From: Myxococcales bacterium
GTDB taxonomy: Bacteria > Myxococcota_A > Bradymonadia > UBA7976 > UBA1532
Assembly (NCBI GenBank): GCA_020633435.1
Contig: JACKDP010000009.1
Span: 362,095 to 426,094 of the forward strand
Direction: 5' to 3'
Length of the DNA stretch: 64,000 nt
In this document: positions 39,081 to 47,447 of the stretch, piece after piece
Layout: each line of letters begins with the position of its first letter
How positions within the stretch are numbered: position 1 is the first letter of the stretch
Notes under the pieces: model-generated
What the model was told of the DNA's origin: nothing
Databases searched by the model: none
What the model saw: only the letters and a program-made list of their open reading frames with translations
Translations under genes and position numbers: made by a program

Positions 39081-39557
39081 ATGTCATTGTACATGAGGAG
39101 CGAGCTCGGAGAGTTCAACAGCATCGTCTGTTTCAAGGCCGCCATCGTGGGCATGGAGGACATGCTGGGGCCCCAGGCAACGGCCATCGCCCTCACCGGC
39201 GCGGGCCGCAAGCGCGGCGCCGGCCTCGCCGAGAGCCTGGGCTTCAAGCGGGGCTCCGCCTCCATGGACACCCTGGCGGACGTGGCCACCAAGCTCAACG
39301 ACGCCCTGGGCGCCGAGGGCACCCGCCTCTGCCTCGTCGACAGCATCACGGTCGAGGATGAGAACGTCGTCATCCGCACCCGCGAGACGGTCTGCTCGGC
39401 CTACGAGGACGAGGGCTCGACCCGCAAGTGCACCTTCACCCTCGGCGCCATCCACGGCGCCCTCGAGTACCTGCTGGACAAGCGCTTCTTCGGGAAGCAC
39501 ACGGGCAGCGTCCTGCGCGGCGACACCCACGACGTCTTCGAGTTCACGCCGCGCTGA
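39081..39557 (+). CDS. V4R-like sensor protein, copy 2
   Basis: A 158-aa paralogue of the preceding gene, same length, about 87% identical by hand count. Changes cluster in the middle (for example SLGTLGDVAV to SMDTLADVAT), while both ends and the CTFTLGAIHGALEYLLDK and GDTHDVFEFTPR segments are unchanged. ATG 39081 has GGAGGA upstream. Retention of both copies with separate promoters suggests dosage or slightly different ligands. Confidence 0.6.
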   Translation: MSLYMRSELGEFNSIVCFKAAIVGMEDMLGPQATAIALTGAGRKRGAGLAESLGFKRGSASMDTLADVATKLNDALGAEGTRLCLVDSITVEDENVVIRTRETVCSAYEDEGSTRKCTFTLGAIHGALEYLLDKRFFGKHTGSVLRGDTHDVFEFTPR

Positions 39558-39763
39558 GGCCCCTCCCTCGCAGCGTCCCCCCTGCGTCCCGATCGCCCCA
39601 CCCGCCGGCAGCGGCGCCAGCCCGCCCGCGATTTCCGCGGCGGTGAGGCCGAGGCCCGGGGCCGCTCGGCGTCCGCCAGGACGAGCCGCTCGGTTTCGGC
39701 CTGTCGGGAGTCCACCTCCGCCCGCGCGAGCCCGCCGATCAGCAGCAGCATGAGGATTCGCAT
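39558..39763 (-). other. Possible remnant of a small secreted-protein gene
   Basis: On the minus strand ATG 39763 follows GGAGGGGGCC and encodes a good signal peptide (MRILMLLLIGGLARA) and then EVDSRQAETERLVLADAERP. After that the frame becomes Arg-rich and runs on antisense into the V4R-like gene without a stop of its own. A one-base shift would give a more normal sequence (LGLTAAEIAGGLAPLPAGG). It may be a decayed gene or chance. Confidence 0.25.
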
Positions 39764-39832
39764 GGCCCCCTCCCCCCGCCCTCGCCGGGCGTGGCGGCCT
39801 CTGCTATGACACGCTGCACCCTGGAGGTCACC

Positions 39833-42250
39833 ATGCGCGCCGCCGTCTCCCTGGCCCTCGCCCTCGCCCTCGCCGCGGCCCCCGCCCAGGCCCGGCCGGG
39901 CTCCGGCGCTCTGAAGTTCGCGCAGCTCGGCCCCGACCTCCCCACGCCGGGCGAGACGCGCCTGGCCTCCGGGGCCCCCGGCCCCGCGTACTGGCAGCAG
40001 CGCGCCGACTACCGCATCGACGTCGAGGTCGTGGACGCCGAGCGCCCCCGCATCGTGGGCCGCGAGCGCATCACCTACGCCAACCAGTCGCCGCACGAGC
40101 TGACGTACCTGTGGCTGCAGCTCGACCAGAACCGCCTGCGCCGGGATGCCCTCGGCTGGCTGGCCGAGACGGCCCCGGGCTTCGAGCGCTTCGGCTACCG
40201 GGAGCTGCAGCGCCTGCTGGCGATGGAGACGTTCGAGGGCGGGGTGCGGCTGGGCCCGGTGCTCGTGGACGGCAAGCCCGCCGCCCACACCGTCGTGCAC
40301 ACCATGATGCGCGTCGATCTGCCCCGCCCCCTGGCCGCCGGCCGGTCGGTCCAGCTCGACCTGTCCTGGGAGCACGACATCGTCAACGCCAAGGTCATCT
40401 GGGCCCGGGGCGGCTACGAGCAGCTCGACGAGCAGAACCGCATCTACACCATCGCCCAGTGGTACCCGCGCATGGCGGCCTACACCGACTACCAGGGCTG
40501 GCAGCACAAGCAGTTCCTCGGGCGCGGCGAGTTCACCCTGGAGCTGGGCGACTTCGACGTGCGCATCACCGTGCCCGCCGACCACGTCGTCGCCGCCACC
40601 GGGGTGCTGAAGAACCCCGAAGAGGTGCTCGACCGGGCGTGGCGCGACCGCCTGACCCAGGCGGCGAAGGCGAAGAGCCCCGTGCTCATCATCACCCGCC
40701 CCGAGGCCGAGGCCCGCGCGGCGGCCGCCCCCGCGACCGGCAAGAAGACGTGGCGCTTCCAGGCCACCAACGTGCGCGACTTCGCCTTCGCCTCGTCCCG
40801 CGCCTTCCTCTGGGACGCCATGGCGGCCGGCCGCGCCCTGGCGATGTCGTACTACCCGCCCCAGGCCGAGCCCCTGTGGCGCCGCTTCAGCACCCAGGCC
40901 GTCGCCCACACCCTGGAGGTCTACGGCCGCATGACCTTCGAGTACCCGTATCCGGTGGCCATCTCCGTCAACGGGCCCATCGGCGGCATGGAGTACCCGA
41001 TGATCTCGTTCAACGGCCCCCGCGCCGAGGACGACGGCACCTACTACGACCGGGCGGGCGAGGGAAAGCGCTGGAAGTACTCGAAATACGGGCTGATCTC
41101 GGTGGTCATCCACGAGGTCGGCCACAACTGGTTCCCCATGATCATCAACAGCGACGAGCGGCAGTGGAGCTGGATGGACGAGGGCCTCAACACCTTCGTG
41201 CAGTTCGTCGCCGAGCAGGAGTGGGAGGCCGAGTACCCGTCGTGGCGCGGCCACCCCCGCAACATCGTGGACTACATGAAGAGCACCGAGCAGGTGCCCA
41301 TCATGACCAACAGCGAGTCCATCCTGCAGTTCGGCAACAACGCCTACGCCAAGCCCGCCACGGCCCTGAACATCCTGCGCGAGACCATCCTGGGCCGGGA
41401 GGCCTTTGACTTCGCCTTCCGCACCTACGCCCAGCGCTGGCGCTTCCGGCACCCCGAGCCCGCCGACCTCTTCCGCACGCTGGAGGACGCCTCCGGGGTG
41501 GACCTGGACTGGTTCTGGCGCGGCTGGTTCTACACGACGGACCATGTGGACCAGGCCCTCGTCGGGGTGCGCGCCTACGAGCTCGACACGCGCAACCCAG
41601 CGATCGAGAAGCCGAAAGCGAAGGCGGAGCGCGAGGAGACCTACGTCTCGGTGACGCGAGAGCGCGAGGCGAAGCGCCAGGCTGATGGCTTCGTGCCCCG
41701 CCTGAACCGCTTCCCGGACCTCAAGGACTTCTACGACGACTACGACCCCGACGCGGTGACCGCGAAGGATCGGGCCGACTTCGAGAAGTTCCTGGCCGAG
41801 CTCGAGCCCGAGGAGCGCGCCGCGCTGGAGACGCAGCGCCACTTCTTCGTGCTCGACTTCGAGAACCGCGGCGGCCTGGTCATGCCCATCATCCTGCGGC
41901 TGACCTACGAGGGCGGCGAGCGCGAGGTCGTGCGGCTGCCCGCCGAGATCTGGAAGCAGGACGCCGACCGCGTCTCCAAGCTCTTCGTGACGCGCCAGCC
42001 CATCGTGCGCGTCGAGCTGGACCCGTTCTTCGAGATCGCCGACGCCGACGTAAGCAACAACCAGTGGCCGCGAGAGCCCGTGAAGACGCGGTTTCAGCTC
42101 TTCAAGGAGAAGCGGGTGCCGAACGCCATGCAGGACGCCGCGGCCGCGGAGAAGCAGGCCGCGGAGGACGCAGCGAAGGCGGCGGCGCCCCCCTCGGCCG
42201 CCCCCCCCTCGGCCGCCCCCGCCTCGGCCGCCCCCGCCTCGGCGCCGTGA
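39833..42250 (+). CDS. M1-family zinc metallopeptidase
   Basis: An 805-aa exported peptidase. Signal peptide LALALALAAAPAQA; the aminopeptidase-N-like N-domain follows, with GGMEYPMISFNG in place of the GAMEN exopeptidase motif. The gluzincin active site is HEVGHNW (His427, Glu428, His431), with Glu450 in WMDEGLNTF exactly 18 residues on. The C-terminus is a Pro/Ala/Ser repeat (APPSAAPASAAP). ATG 39833 has GGAGGT. The 3' end overlaps the next gene as GTGA. It is probably a periplasmic or outer-surface peptidase; the GGMEY form suggests non-classical specificity. Confidence 0.9.
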   Translation: MRAAVSLALALALAAAPAQARPGSGALKFAQLGPDLPTPGETRLASGAPGPAYWQQRADYRIDVEVVDAERPRIVGRERITYANQSPHELTYLWLQLDQNRLRRDALGWLAETAPGFERFGYRELQRLLAMETFEGGVRLGPVLVDGKPAAHTVVHTMMRVDLPRPLAAGRSVQLDLSWEHDIVNAKVIWARGGYEQLDEQNRIYTIAQWYPRMAAYTDYQGWQHKQFLGRGEFTLELGDFDVRITVPADHVVAATGVLKNPEEVLDRAWRDRLTQAAKAKSPVLIITRPEAEARAAAAPATGKKTWRFQATNVRDFAFASSRAFLWDAMAAGRALAMSYYPPQAEPLWRRFSTQAVAHTLEVYGRMTFEYPYPVAISVNGPIGGMEYPMISFNGPRAEDDGTYYDRAGEGKRWKYSKYGLISVVIHEVGHNWFPMIINSDERQWSWMDEGLNTFVQFVAEQEWEAEYPSWRGHPRNIVDYMKSTEQVPIMTNSESILQFGNNAYAKPATALNILRETILGREAFDFAFRTYAQRWRFRHPEPADLFRTLEDASGVDLDWFWRGWFYTTDHVDQALVGVRAYELDTRNPAIEKPKAKAEREETYVSVTREREAKRQADGFVPRLNRFPDLKDFYDDYDPDAVTAKDRADFEKFLAELEPEERAALETQRHFFVLDFENRGGLVMPIILRLTYEGGEREVVRLPAEIWKQDADRVSKLFVTRQPIVRVELDPFFEIADADVSNNQWPREPVKTRFQLFKEKRVPNAMQDAAAAEKQAAEDAAKAAAPPSAAPPSAAPASAAPASAP

Positions 42251-42750
42251 GGGCGCTCTGCCTGCTCGGCCTCCTGCTCGGGGCCCGCGTCGCCGCCGCC
42301 CACCCCCAGCAGACGAGCCTGGGCGAGGCCCACTGGCGCGGCGACCGCCTGGAGCTGGCCATCCGCGTCGCCACGCATGATCTCGTCGACGCCCTGGCCC
42401 GGCACGGCGAGGACGCCCTCGGCCCCCAGGCGGACGCGGCCCTCGGGCGCTACGTCGTCGCGGCGCTGGACGTCGAGACGCCCACCGGGCGCGCCCCCGT
42501 CCGCTACCTCGGCCACGAGGGCGACCCGGAGGGCACCTGGCTCTACGCCGAGGTGGCCCTGCCCACGCTGCGCGCTGCCACCCTGCGCCACGGCCTGCTC
42601 GCCGAGCTCGGCCCCGCCGTGGTGCACACGCTCACGCTCTACGACGGGCCACGCCGGTGGTCCCTGACGTTCACGGCCGCGACGCCGGTGCTGCCACTCC
42701 TCCAGTCACCGACTGGTAACGCGCCCGCCGAACCACCCCCACGCCCGTAA
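42247..42750 (+). CDS. DUF6702-like exported protein coupled to the M1 peptidase
   Basis: A 167-aa exported protein with signal LCLLGLLLGARVAAAHP. The mature part (QTSLGEAHWRGDRLELAIRVATHDLVDAL) is like DUF6702 proteins, which are often encoded next to M1 peptidases. GTG 42247 overlaps the peptidase stop by four bases, so the two are translated together. It is probably a partner or accessory of the peptidase. Confidence 0.6.
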   Translation: MRALCLLGLLLGARVAAAHPQQTSLGEAHWRGDRLELAIRVATHDLVDALARHGEDALGPQADAALGRYVVAALDVETPTGRAPVRYLGHEGDPEGTWLYAEVALPTLRAATLRHGLLAELGPAVVHTLTLYDGPRRWSLTFTAATPVLPLLQSPTGNAPAEPPPRP

Positions 42751-42849
42751 CCGCCCCCCCGCGCCTGTGGGCCTGCGCCGCTGGCCCGGTCGCTGCAACA
42801 TCCCCGGGTGCGAGGCCGGTTGGCCGGCCCACGACGAGAAAGAGGACCG

Positions 42850-43341
42850 ATGATCTACGAAGTGGAAGGCGACATCCTGCTCAGTGGCGCCAGCGCCACC
42901 GTCCATGGCGTAGGCCCTGACGACGACTTCCAGAACGGCCTGGCGTTCGCGCTGCGCAACCGCTGGCCCTCGATGTACAAGGACTTCCGCCACTTCTGCC
43001 ACACCCGCCACCCCCGCCCTGGTCAGGCGTGGTTCTGGGGCGGCCCCGGCGGCGAGCGCCTGGTGGCCCTGTTCACCCAGGAGCCCCCCAAGAAGAAGGG
43101 GGCCCACCCCGAGAAGGCGACGCTGCCCCATGTGAACCACGCCCTGCGCGCGCTGCGAGGCATCGTCGAGGCCGAGGGCTTCGAGAGCGTCGCGCTGCCC
43201 CGCGTCGCCACCGGCGTAGGCGGCCTGGACTGGGAGGAGGTGCGGCCCCTCATCGAGACGCACCTGGGCGATCTGCCCATCCCGGTCTACGTCTACAGCA
43301 CCTACGTGCCGGGTCAGCGGGCCGACGAGCCCGAGGAGTGA
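42850..43341 (+). CDS. Macro-domain protein
   Basis: A 163-aa single macro domain. It has YEVEGDILLSGASATVHGVG (the region that contacts ADP-ribose), FQNGLAFALRNRWP and RVATGVGGLDWEEVRPLIETHL (the second binding loop and final helix). Such domains bind or hydrolyse ADP-ribose modifications. No DarT-type toxin or ADP-ribosyltransferase is adjacent. ATG 42850 has AGGA upstream. The Asn of the usual VNAAN motif is not obvious, so catalytic activity is uncertain. Confidence 0.7.
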   Translation: MIYEVEGDILLSGASATVHGVGPDDDFQNGLAFALRNRWPSMYKDFRHFCHTRHPRPGQAWFWGGPGGERLVALFTQEPPKKKGAHPEKATLPHVNHALRALRGIVEAEGFESVALPRVATGVGGLDWEEVRPLIETHLGDLPIPVYVYSTYVPGQRADEPEE

Positions 43342-43356
43342 ACGAGCGGCCCGCCG

Positions 43357-44547
43357 CTACTCCGCGCGGGCCCCGTCATCCACCCACCGCCCCAGCACCG
43401 CCCGCTCCTCCGGCGTCATCTGCGTCAGGTTGGCGAGGGGCATGTACTGCGTCGTCACCGACTTCGCCTTGATCTGCGCGGCCGCCGCCACGATGCGCTC
43501 GGCGGTGTCGAGGCGGACGTCCTTCGGGGCGGAGGTCGTGCCCTCGAAGGTGGGGTGGTCGGCGTGGCACGGGGCGCAGCGCGTCTGCACGATGTTCTGG
43601 ACCTGGGCGAACGTCACCGGCTGGCTCGCCGCCGCCGTGGCCGTGGACTTCGGGGCGCTGACCAGCGCCAGCGCCACCATCGCCACCGTCGCCACCGGCA
43701 GGATCCACACGTTCTTCTCGCCGCGGCCGCGCAGGTTGAACCAGTGCCGCACGCTGGCGCTGATGAGGGCCAGGGCGGCCAGGATGGCCCAGTCCCAGGC
43801 GTGGCCGTAGGTGTGGGGGTAGTGGTTGCTGATCATGATGAACAGCACCGGGAGCGTGAAGTAGTTGTTGTGCAGCGACCGCAGGGCCGCGCTCTTGCCC
43901 TTCGCCGGATCGGGATCCCGCCCCGCCGTCATCGCGTCGACCATCTCGCGCTGGGCCGGGATGATGCCGAAGAAGACGTTGCCCGCCATGATCGTGCCGA
44001 TGAGGGCGCCGACCAGGATGTAGGCGCCACGGCTCGAGAAGATCTGGCAGAGCCCGAAGGCCAGCCCGGTGAACAGGGCGAAGCCCAGGGCCGCGAGGGC
44101 CACCTTCTGCCGGCCCAGCGGCGACTTGCAGAGCAGGTCGTACACCAGCCAGCCCACCGCCAGCACCCCCACGCCGATGCCGATGCCCGCCCCCGGCGAG
44201 AGGGACGACTTGCTCGGATCCAGCAGGAAGACCGACGCCCCGAGGAAGTACACGAGGGAGAGCAGCACCACCCCGCTGATCCAGGTGAAGTAGGCCTCCC
44301 ACTTGAACCAGTGGAGCGTGCCCGGCAGGCGGGCCGGGGCGACCTTGTACTTCAACACCCGGTAGAAGCCGCCGCCGTGCACGGCCCACAGCTCGCTGCC
44401 CACCTCCGGCTCCGCGTCCCCTTCGGGCGCCCGCAGGTTGTTGTTGAGCCAGTTGAAGTAGAAGGAGGTGCCGATCCAGGCCGCCCCCGCGGTGATGTGG
44501 AACCACCGGATGAGGGTCTCGAACCACTGAAGGAGGTGATCGCTCAC
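43357..44547 (-). CDS. puuD: Urate hydroxylase, membrane-bound with cytochrome c domain
   Basis: A 396-aa protein of the PuuD (Urate_ox_N) type that oxidises urate to 5-hydroxyisourate. The start LLQWFETLIRWFHITAGAAWIGTSFYFNWLNN is characteristic. About eight membrane helices follow, with a conserved SNHYPHTYGH segment. The C-terminal domain is a c-type cytochrome (TRCAPCHAD; distal YMPLAN Met). GTG 44547 has AGGAG upstream. No other purine-catabolism gene is in the window, so the pathway partners lie elsewhere. It has its own promoter at 44606-44635. Confidence 0.93.
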   Translation of the reverse strand: MSDHLLQWFETLIRWFHITAGAAWIGTSFYFNWLNNNLRAPEGDAEPEVGSELWAVHGGGFYRVLKYKVAPARLPGTLHWFKWEAYFTWISGVVLLSLVYFLGASVFLLDPSKSSLSPGAGIGIGVGVLAVGWLVYDLLCKSPLGRQKVALAALGFALFTGLAFGLCQIFSSRGAYILVGALIGTIMAGNVFFGIIPAQREMVDAMTAGRDPDPAKGKSAALRSLHNNYFTLPVLFIMISNHYPHTYGHAWDWAILAALALISASVRHWFNLRGRGEKNVWILPVATVAMVALALVSAPKSTATAAASQPVTFAQVQNIVQTRCAPCHADHPTFEGTTSAPKDVRLDTAERIVAAAAQIKAKSVTTQYMPLANLTQMTPEERAVLGRWVDDGARAE

Positions 44548-44605
44548 GCGGGCTCCTGGCTGCGCTGCTGGTGATCAGGCGGACGAGCCCGCCTGGGACG
44601 GCGCC

Positions 44606-44635
44606 AGTCTATCCCCGCCGGGGACAGATGCCCAA
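44606..44635 (-). promoter_or_regulatory. Sigma70-type promoter for puuD
   Basis: On the minus strand TTGGGC (44635-44630), an 18-nt spacer and TAGACT (44611-44606) lie 58 nt before the GTG start. Confidence 0.4.
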
Positions 44636-44661
44636 GACAGCGCGAAAAAAGGTGCGGGGGC

Positions 44662-45966
44662 TCAGAGGAAGTAGCGGACGTACAGCCAGCCGGTCGCGAT
44701 GAGCAGCGTGGAGATCATCACCGGCAGGCCCAGGCGCGTGAAGGCCATGAACGTCAGCGGGTAGCCGTTGCGGCGCCCGATCTGGGCCACGACGACGTTG
44801 GCCGAGGCGCCGACGAGGGAGCCGTTGCCCCCAAGGCAGGCGCCCAGGGCCAGCGCCCAGTACAGCGGCTCGGCCACCTGGTGCTTGAGGGCCACCGGAT
44901 CGTCGGCCACCCCGAGCTCCACCCCGAAGGCCGGGATGATGCTCTGGATGAGGGGGATCATGGCGATGACGAGGGGGATGTTGTCCACGATGGCCGACAG
45001 CAGCGCCGAGAACCACAGGATGGTCATCACCGTGAGCAGGAAGTTGCCGTGGGTCCAGTCGGTGATGACGTGGCCCAGCTTCTCGAAGACCTGGTTGTGC
45101 TCCAGGGCGCCGATGAGCATGAACAGCCCGATGAAGAAGAAGACGGAGTTCCACTCCACCTTCTCCAGGGCCTTGTGCAGGTCGGTCTTGCAGACGAGGG
45201 CCATCAGCAGCGCCCCGGCCAGGGCGATGATGCCCGGCTCGACGCCCACCGCGTGGCTGGCGAAGAAGCCCGCCAGGATGACCCCGAAGACCGCCAGCGC
45301 GCGCTGCATGCCCTTGCGATCGAGGATGGCCAGCTCGGGCCGGGCGCGCATGATGCGGGCCTTGTTCGACTCGGTGACGTGGAAGCGCTTGCGCATGGCG
45401 AACGCCGCCAGGGGCAGGCCCACCACCAGCATGATCAGGACGGGCGGGCCCAGGTTCTCCAGGAACTCGATGAACGTCAGCCCCGTGGAGGACGCGATGA
45501 GCACGTTGGGCGGGTCACCGACCAGGGTGCCGGCGCCGCCCACGTTCGACGCGATGGCCTCCATGATGAGGATGGGCATCGCCTCGATCTCGAGGATCTC
45601 GCAGATGAGGACGGTGATGGGCGCGATCAGGATGACCGTCGTCACGTTGTCGAGGAAGGCCGACAGCACGGCCGTCGCCGCCAGGAACATGACCAGGATG
45701 CGCACCCCGTCGCCCTTCGCCTTGCGGGCGATGGTGACGGCCAGCCACTCGAACAGACCCGTCGCGGCCATGACGTTCACGGCCAGCATCATCCCGACGA
45801 GCAGGAAGATGACGTTGAGATCCACGGCCTTGAGGGCCGCCTCATAGGGGACGAGGTGGAAGATGATGCAGGCCGACGCGCCCAGGAGCGCGGCGGCGGT
45901 CTTGTCCACCTTCTCGGTCGCGATCGCCACGTAGGCGATCCCGAAGATGATCAGCGCGCCGATCAT
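44662..45966 (-). CDS. ArsB/NhaD-superfamily ion permease
   Basis: A 434-aa membrane protein of the ion-transporter (ArsB/P/NhaD) superfamily with about eleven helices. Family features are FLDNVTTVILIAPITVLICEIL and its inverted-repeat partner AIVDNIPLVIAMIPLIQSI, plus SNVGGAGTLVGDPPNVLIAS and GGNGSLVGASANVVVA. It lies 29 nt downstream of a PTS-IIA/CBS protein on the same strand, which suggests regulation by that protein. The substrate cannot be fixed by sequence: Na+/H+ exchange (NhaD-like) or an organic or arsenite-type anion are options. Confidence 0.88.
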   Translation of the reverse strand: MIGALIIFGIAYVAIATEKVDKTAAALLGASACIIFHLVPYEAALKAVDLNVIFLLVGMMLAVNVMAATGLFEWLAVTIARKAKGDGVRILVMFLAATAVLSAFLDNVTTVILIAPITVLICEILEIEAMPILIMEAIASNVGGAGTLVGDPPNVLIASSTGLTFIEFLENLGPPVLIMLVVGLPLAAFAMRKRFHVTESNKARIMRARPELAILDRKGMQRALAVFGVILAGFFASHAVGVEPGIIALAGALLMALVCKTDLHKALEKVEWNSVFFFIGLFMLIGALEHNQVFEKLGHVITDWTHGNFLLTVMTILWFSALLSAIVDNIPLVIAMIPLIQSIIPAFGVELGVADDPVALKHQVAEPLYWALALGACLGGNGSLVGASANVVVAQIGRRNGYPLTFMAFTRLGLPVMISTLLIATGWLYVRYFL

Positions 45967-45995
45967 GGGCAGGCTCCCTTAAACGGCTGAAAACA

Positions 45996-46904
45996 CTACA
46001 GATTGAAGATCCGGTCCAGGACGCGGATGCGGTCGATGACCCCCATCAGCCGGCGCTCCTGGTCCACCACGTACACCTTGGGATACCGCTTCACCGACAG
46101 CAGGAAGACCACCTCCAGCGCCGTGGCCTCGGGCCCCACCGTCGCCACGTCCGTCGACATCACGTCGCGGACGGTCAGGGAGTGCTCGCGGTCGAAGTAC
46201 TTCTCGAACGGATCGAACTCGGCGATGAACGAGACGCTCTTGAGCTGCCGGAAGAAGTCCGGCACGCCATGGGTGAAGAGATCGTCGGCGGACACCTGGC
46301 CCACCAGCCGCCGCTCCTCATCCGTGATGCCCGCCGCGTCCAGGTTCAGCTCGGCCATGCGCTGCACGAGCCCGGCGAGGGGCTGATCCGGGCCGATGCG
46401 GCCCAGGGACGGGCGCATGATGTCCTCGGCCAGGATGGGCGCGTCGGACTCCCGGACGCTCTCCTGCAGCCAGTCGGCCAGCGCCGAGGCGTCGCGGGCC
46501 TGCTCGATGTGCTGGCGGCTTTCCGGCGAAGCGAGGAGGCGCGCCACGCGCCCCATCACCTGCAGCAGCGCCCCCGGCCGCCGGGCCGGGCCGATCATCA
46601 GCGCCACCAGCCGCACCTGCTCGTCGCCCCAGGCCAGCGGCGTCTGCAGCGTGGCCAGGCAGAGGCGCGGGCCCTCGACGCCCTTCAGGCGGATGTGGGG
46701 CAGCGCGATGCCATCGCCCAGGGCGAAGCTGCGCTCCGCCTCCCGGGCCATGAGCAGGCCGACCACCTCGTCGACCGCGAGGTCGGCGGCGATGCCGGGC
46801 GCCGTGAACAACGCCTGGGTCATCTGAGTGAGGAGCGCTTCTCGATCCGTCGCCGAGATCTGGAGCAGGACGCGACGGGGATCGAGGGCCACACGGTGGA
46901 CCAT
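45996..46904 (-). CDS. PTS-IIA-type domain fused to CBS pair
   Basis: A 302-aa cytoplasmic protein. Residues about 5-145 form a fructose/nitrogen-type PTS EIIA domain with phospho-acceptor His70 in IALPHIRL. Residues about 165-300 form two CBS motifs (EDIMRPSLGRIGPDQPLAGLV; VRDVMSTDVATVGPEATAL). CBS pairs sense adenine nucleotides. ATG 46904 has GGAGG upstream and a good promoter at 46932-46960. The permease gene follows after 29 nt, so it is likely a regulatory subunit of that transporter rather than a sugar PTS part; no EIIB/EIIC is nearby. Confidence 0.88.
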   Translation of the reverse strand: MVHRVALDPRRVLLQISATDREALLTQMTQALFTAPGIAADLAVDEVVGLLMAREAERSFALGDGIALPHIRLKGVEGPRLCLATLQTPLAWGDEQVRLVALMIGPARRPGALLQVMGRVARLLASPESRQHIEQARDASALADWLQESVRESDAPILAEDIMRPSLGRIGPDQPLAGLVQRMAELNLDAAGITDEERRLVGQVSADDLFTHGVPDFFRQLKSVSFIAEFDPFEKYFDREHSLTVRDVMSTDVATVGPEATALEVVFLLSVKRYPKVYVVDQERRLMGVIDRIRVLDRIFNL

Positions 46905-46931
46905 CGAGACCTCCCGGGCCAAAGGCGGCGC

Positions 46932-46960
46932 ACTATGGGCGGTCAGCCCGCGGCCGTCAA
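46932..46960 (-). promoter_or_regulatory. Sigma70-type promoter of the IIA/CBS-permease operon
   Basis: On the minus strand TTGACG (46960-46955), a 17-nt spacer and CATAGT (46937-46932) lie 27 nt before the ATG. The -35 box matches five of six consensus bases. Confidence 0.55.
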
Positions 46961-47018
46961 GGCAGAACTCACGGTTTTTTCAGGGATTCGGGGCCATCGA
47001 GGGGCCCCGGGAGGGGGC

Positions 47019-47213
47019 TCAGATCCGGCGGCTGCGCCGGGCCTGCAGCCGGAAGAACTCGGCGTTGGCCAGCAGATGAGCCCGCGCCGAACGCTCCTCG
47101 AGAGACATCTCGATGGGGTTGCCCATCGTCTCTGCGCGCACCTGGGCTTCTTCCGCCCGGCGCAGGAGCTCCTCGCTGTGCGACTCGCTACGTTCCATTC
47201 CGCCACGCTCCAT
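47019..47213 (-). CDS. Small hypothetical charged protein
   Basis: A 64-aa (or 59-aa from ATG 47198) soluble protein that is mostly helical and rich in Glu/Arg (SEELLRRAEEAQVRAETMG, LEERSARAHLLANAEFFRLQ). There is no signal or domain. Composition is protein-like and a GGAG precedes the inner ATG. The function is unknown. Confidence 0.45.
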   Translation of the reverse strand: MERGGMERSESHSEELLRRAEEAQVRAETMGNPIEMSLEERSARAHLLANAEFFRLQARRSRRI

Positions 47214-47447
47214 ACGACCACCCCGCTGGCTGGTCGGCTACCCGTTCATTCATAGCACGACGCGCAACCGATTGCACATCGAGCTCCCCGAGGGCACCCC
47301 GAGCGGACGCCCTCCACGGCCAGGGATGCCGCGCGGGCCGGCGGGTTTCGCTCATGAGCGGCCGCCTGTCAAGCCCCCTCCCCTCGACCCGGGCCTTTCT
47401 GGTACTCCTTCGCCCTTGGACTGGCCGGCCGGGTCGGGAAGGTGATC
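47214..47447. other. Intergenic region
   Basis: A divergent gap of about 230 nt. The only signal I note is a TACTCC box at 47403-47408, 40 nt before the next gene. No RNA gene or terminator is seen. Confidence 0.35.

Larger units (their letters stand above)
38061..39557 (+). repeat. Tandem duplication of promoter, leader and V4R-like gene
   Basis: Two units lie head to tail with a constant 781-nt offset from the -35 box through the stop codon (for example 38130/38911, 38300/39081, 38776/39557), so there is no net indel across each 647-nt block. Similarity starts near 38061 and 38841 (CCAACACAC-ACATG), with one small indel before the -35. Confidence 0.85.

Noticed and set aside
42850..43341. 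Macro-domain gene as the antitoxin of a DarTG system
   Set aside because: No DarT-type toxin gene is adjacent; the upstream neighbour is the DUF6702-like gene and the downstream one is convergent puuD.
46960..47020. Hairpin GGGGCC-7-GGCCCC near a T6 run as a terminator
   Set aside because: The T run lies on the wrong side of the stem for the minus-strand gene that would need it, and no plus-strand gene ends there.
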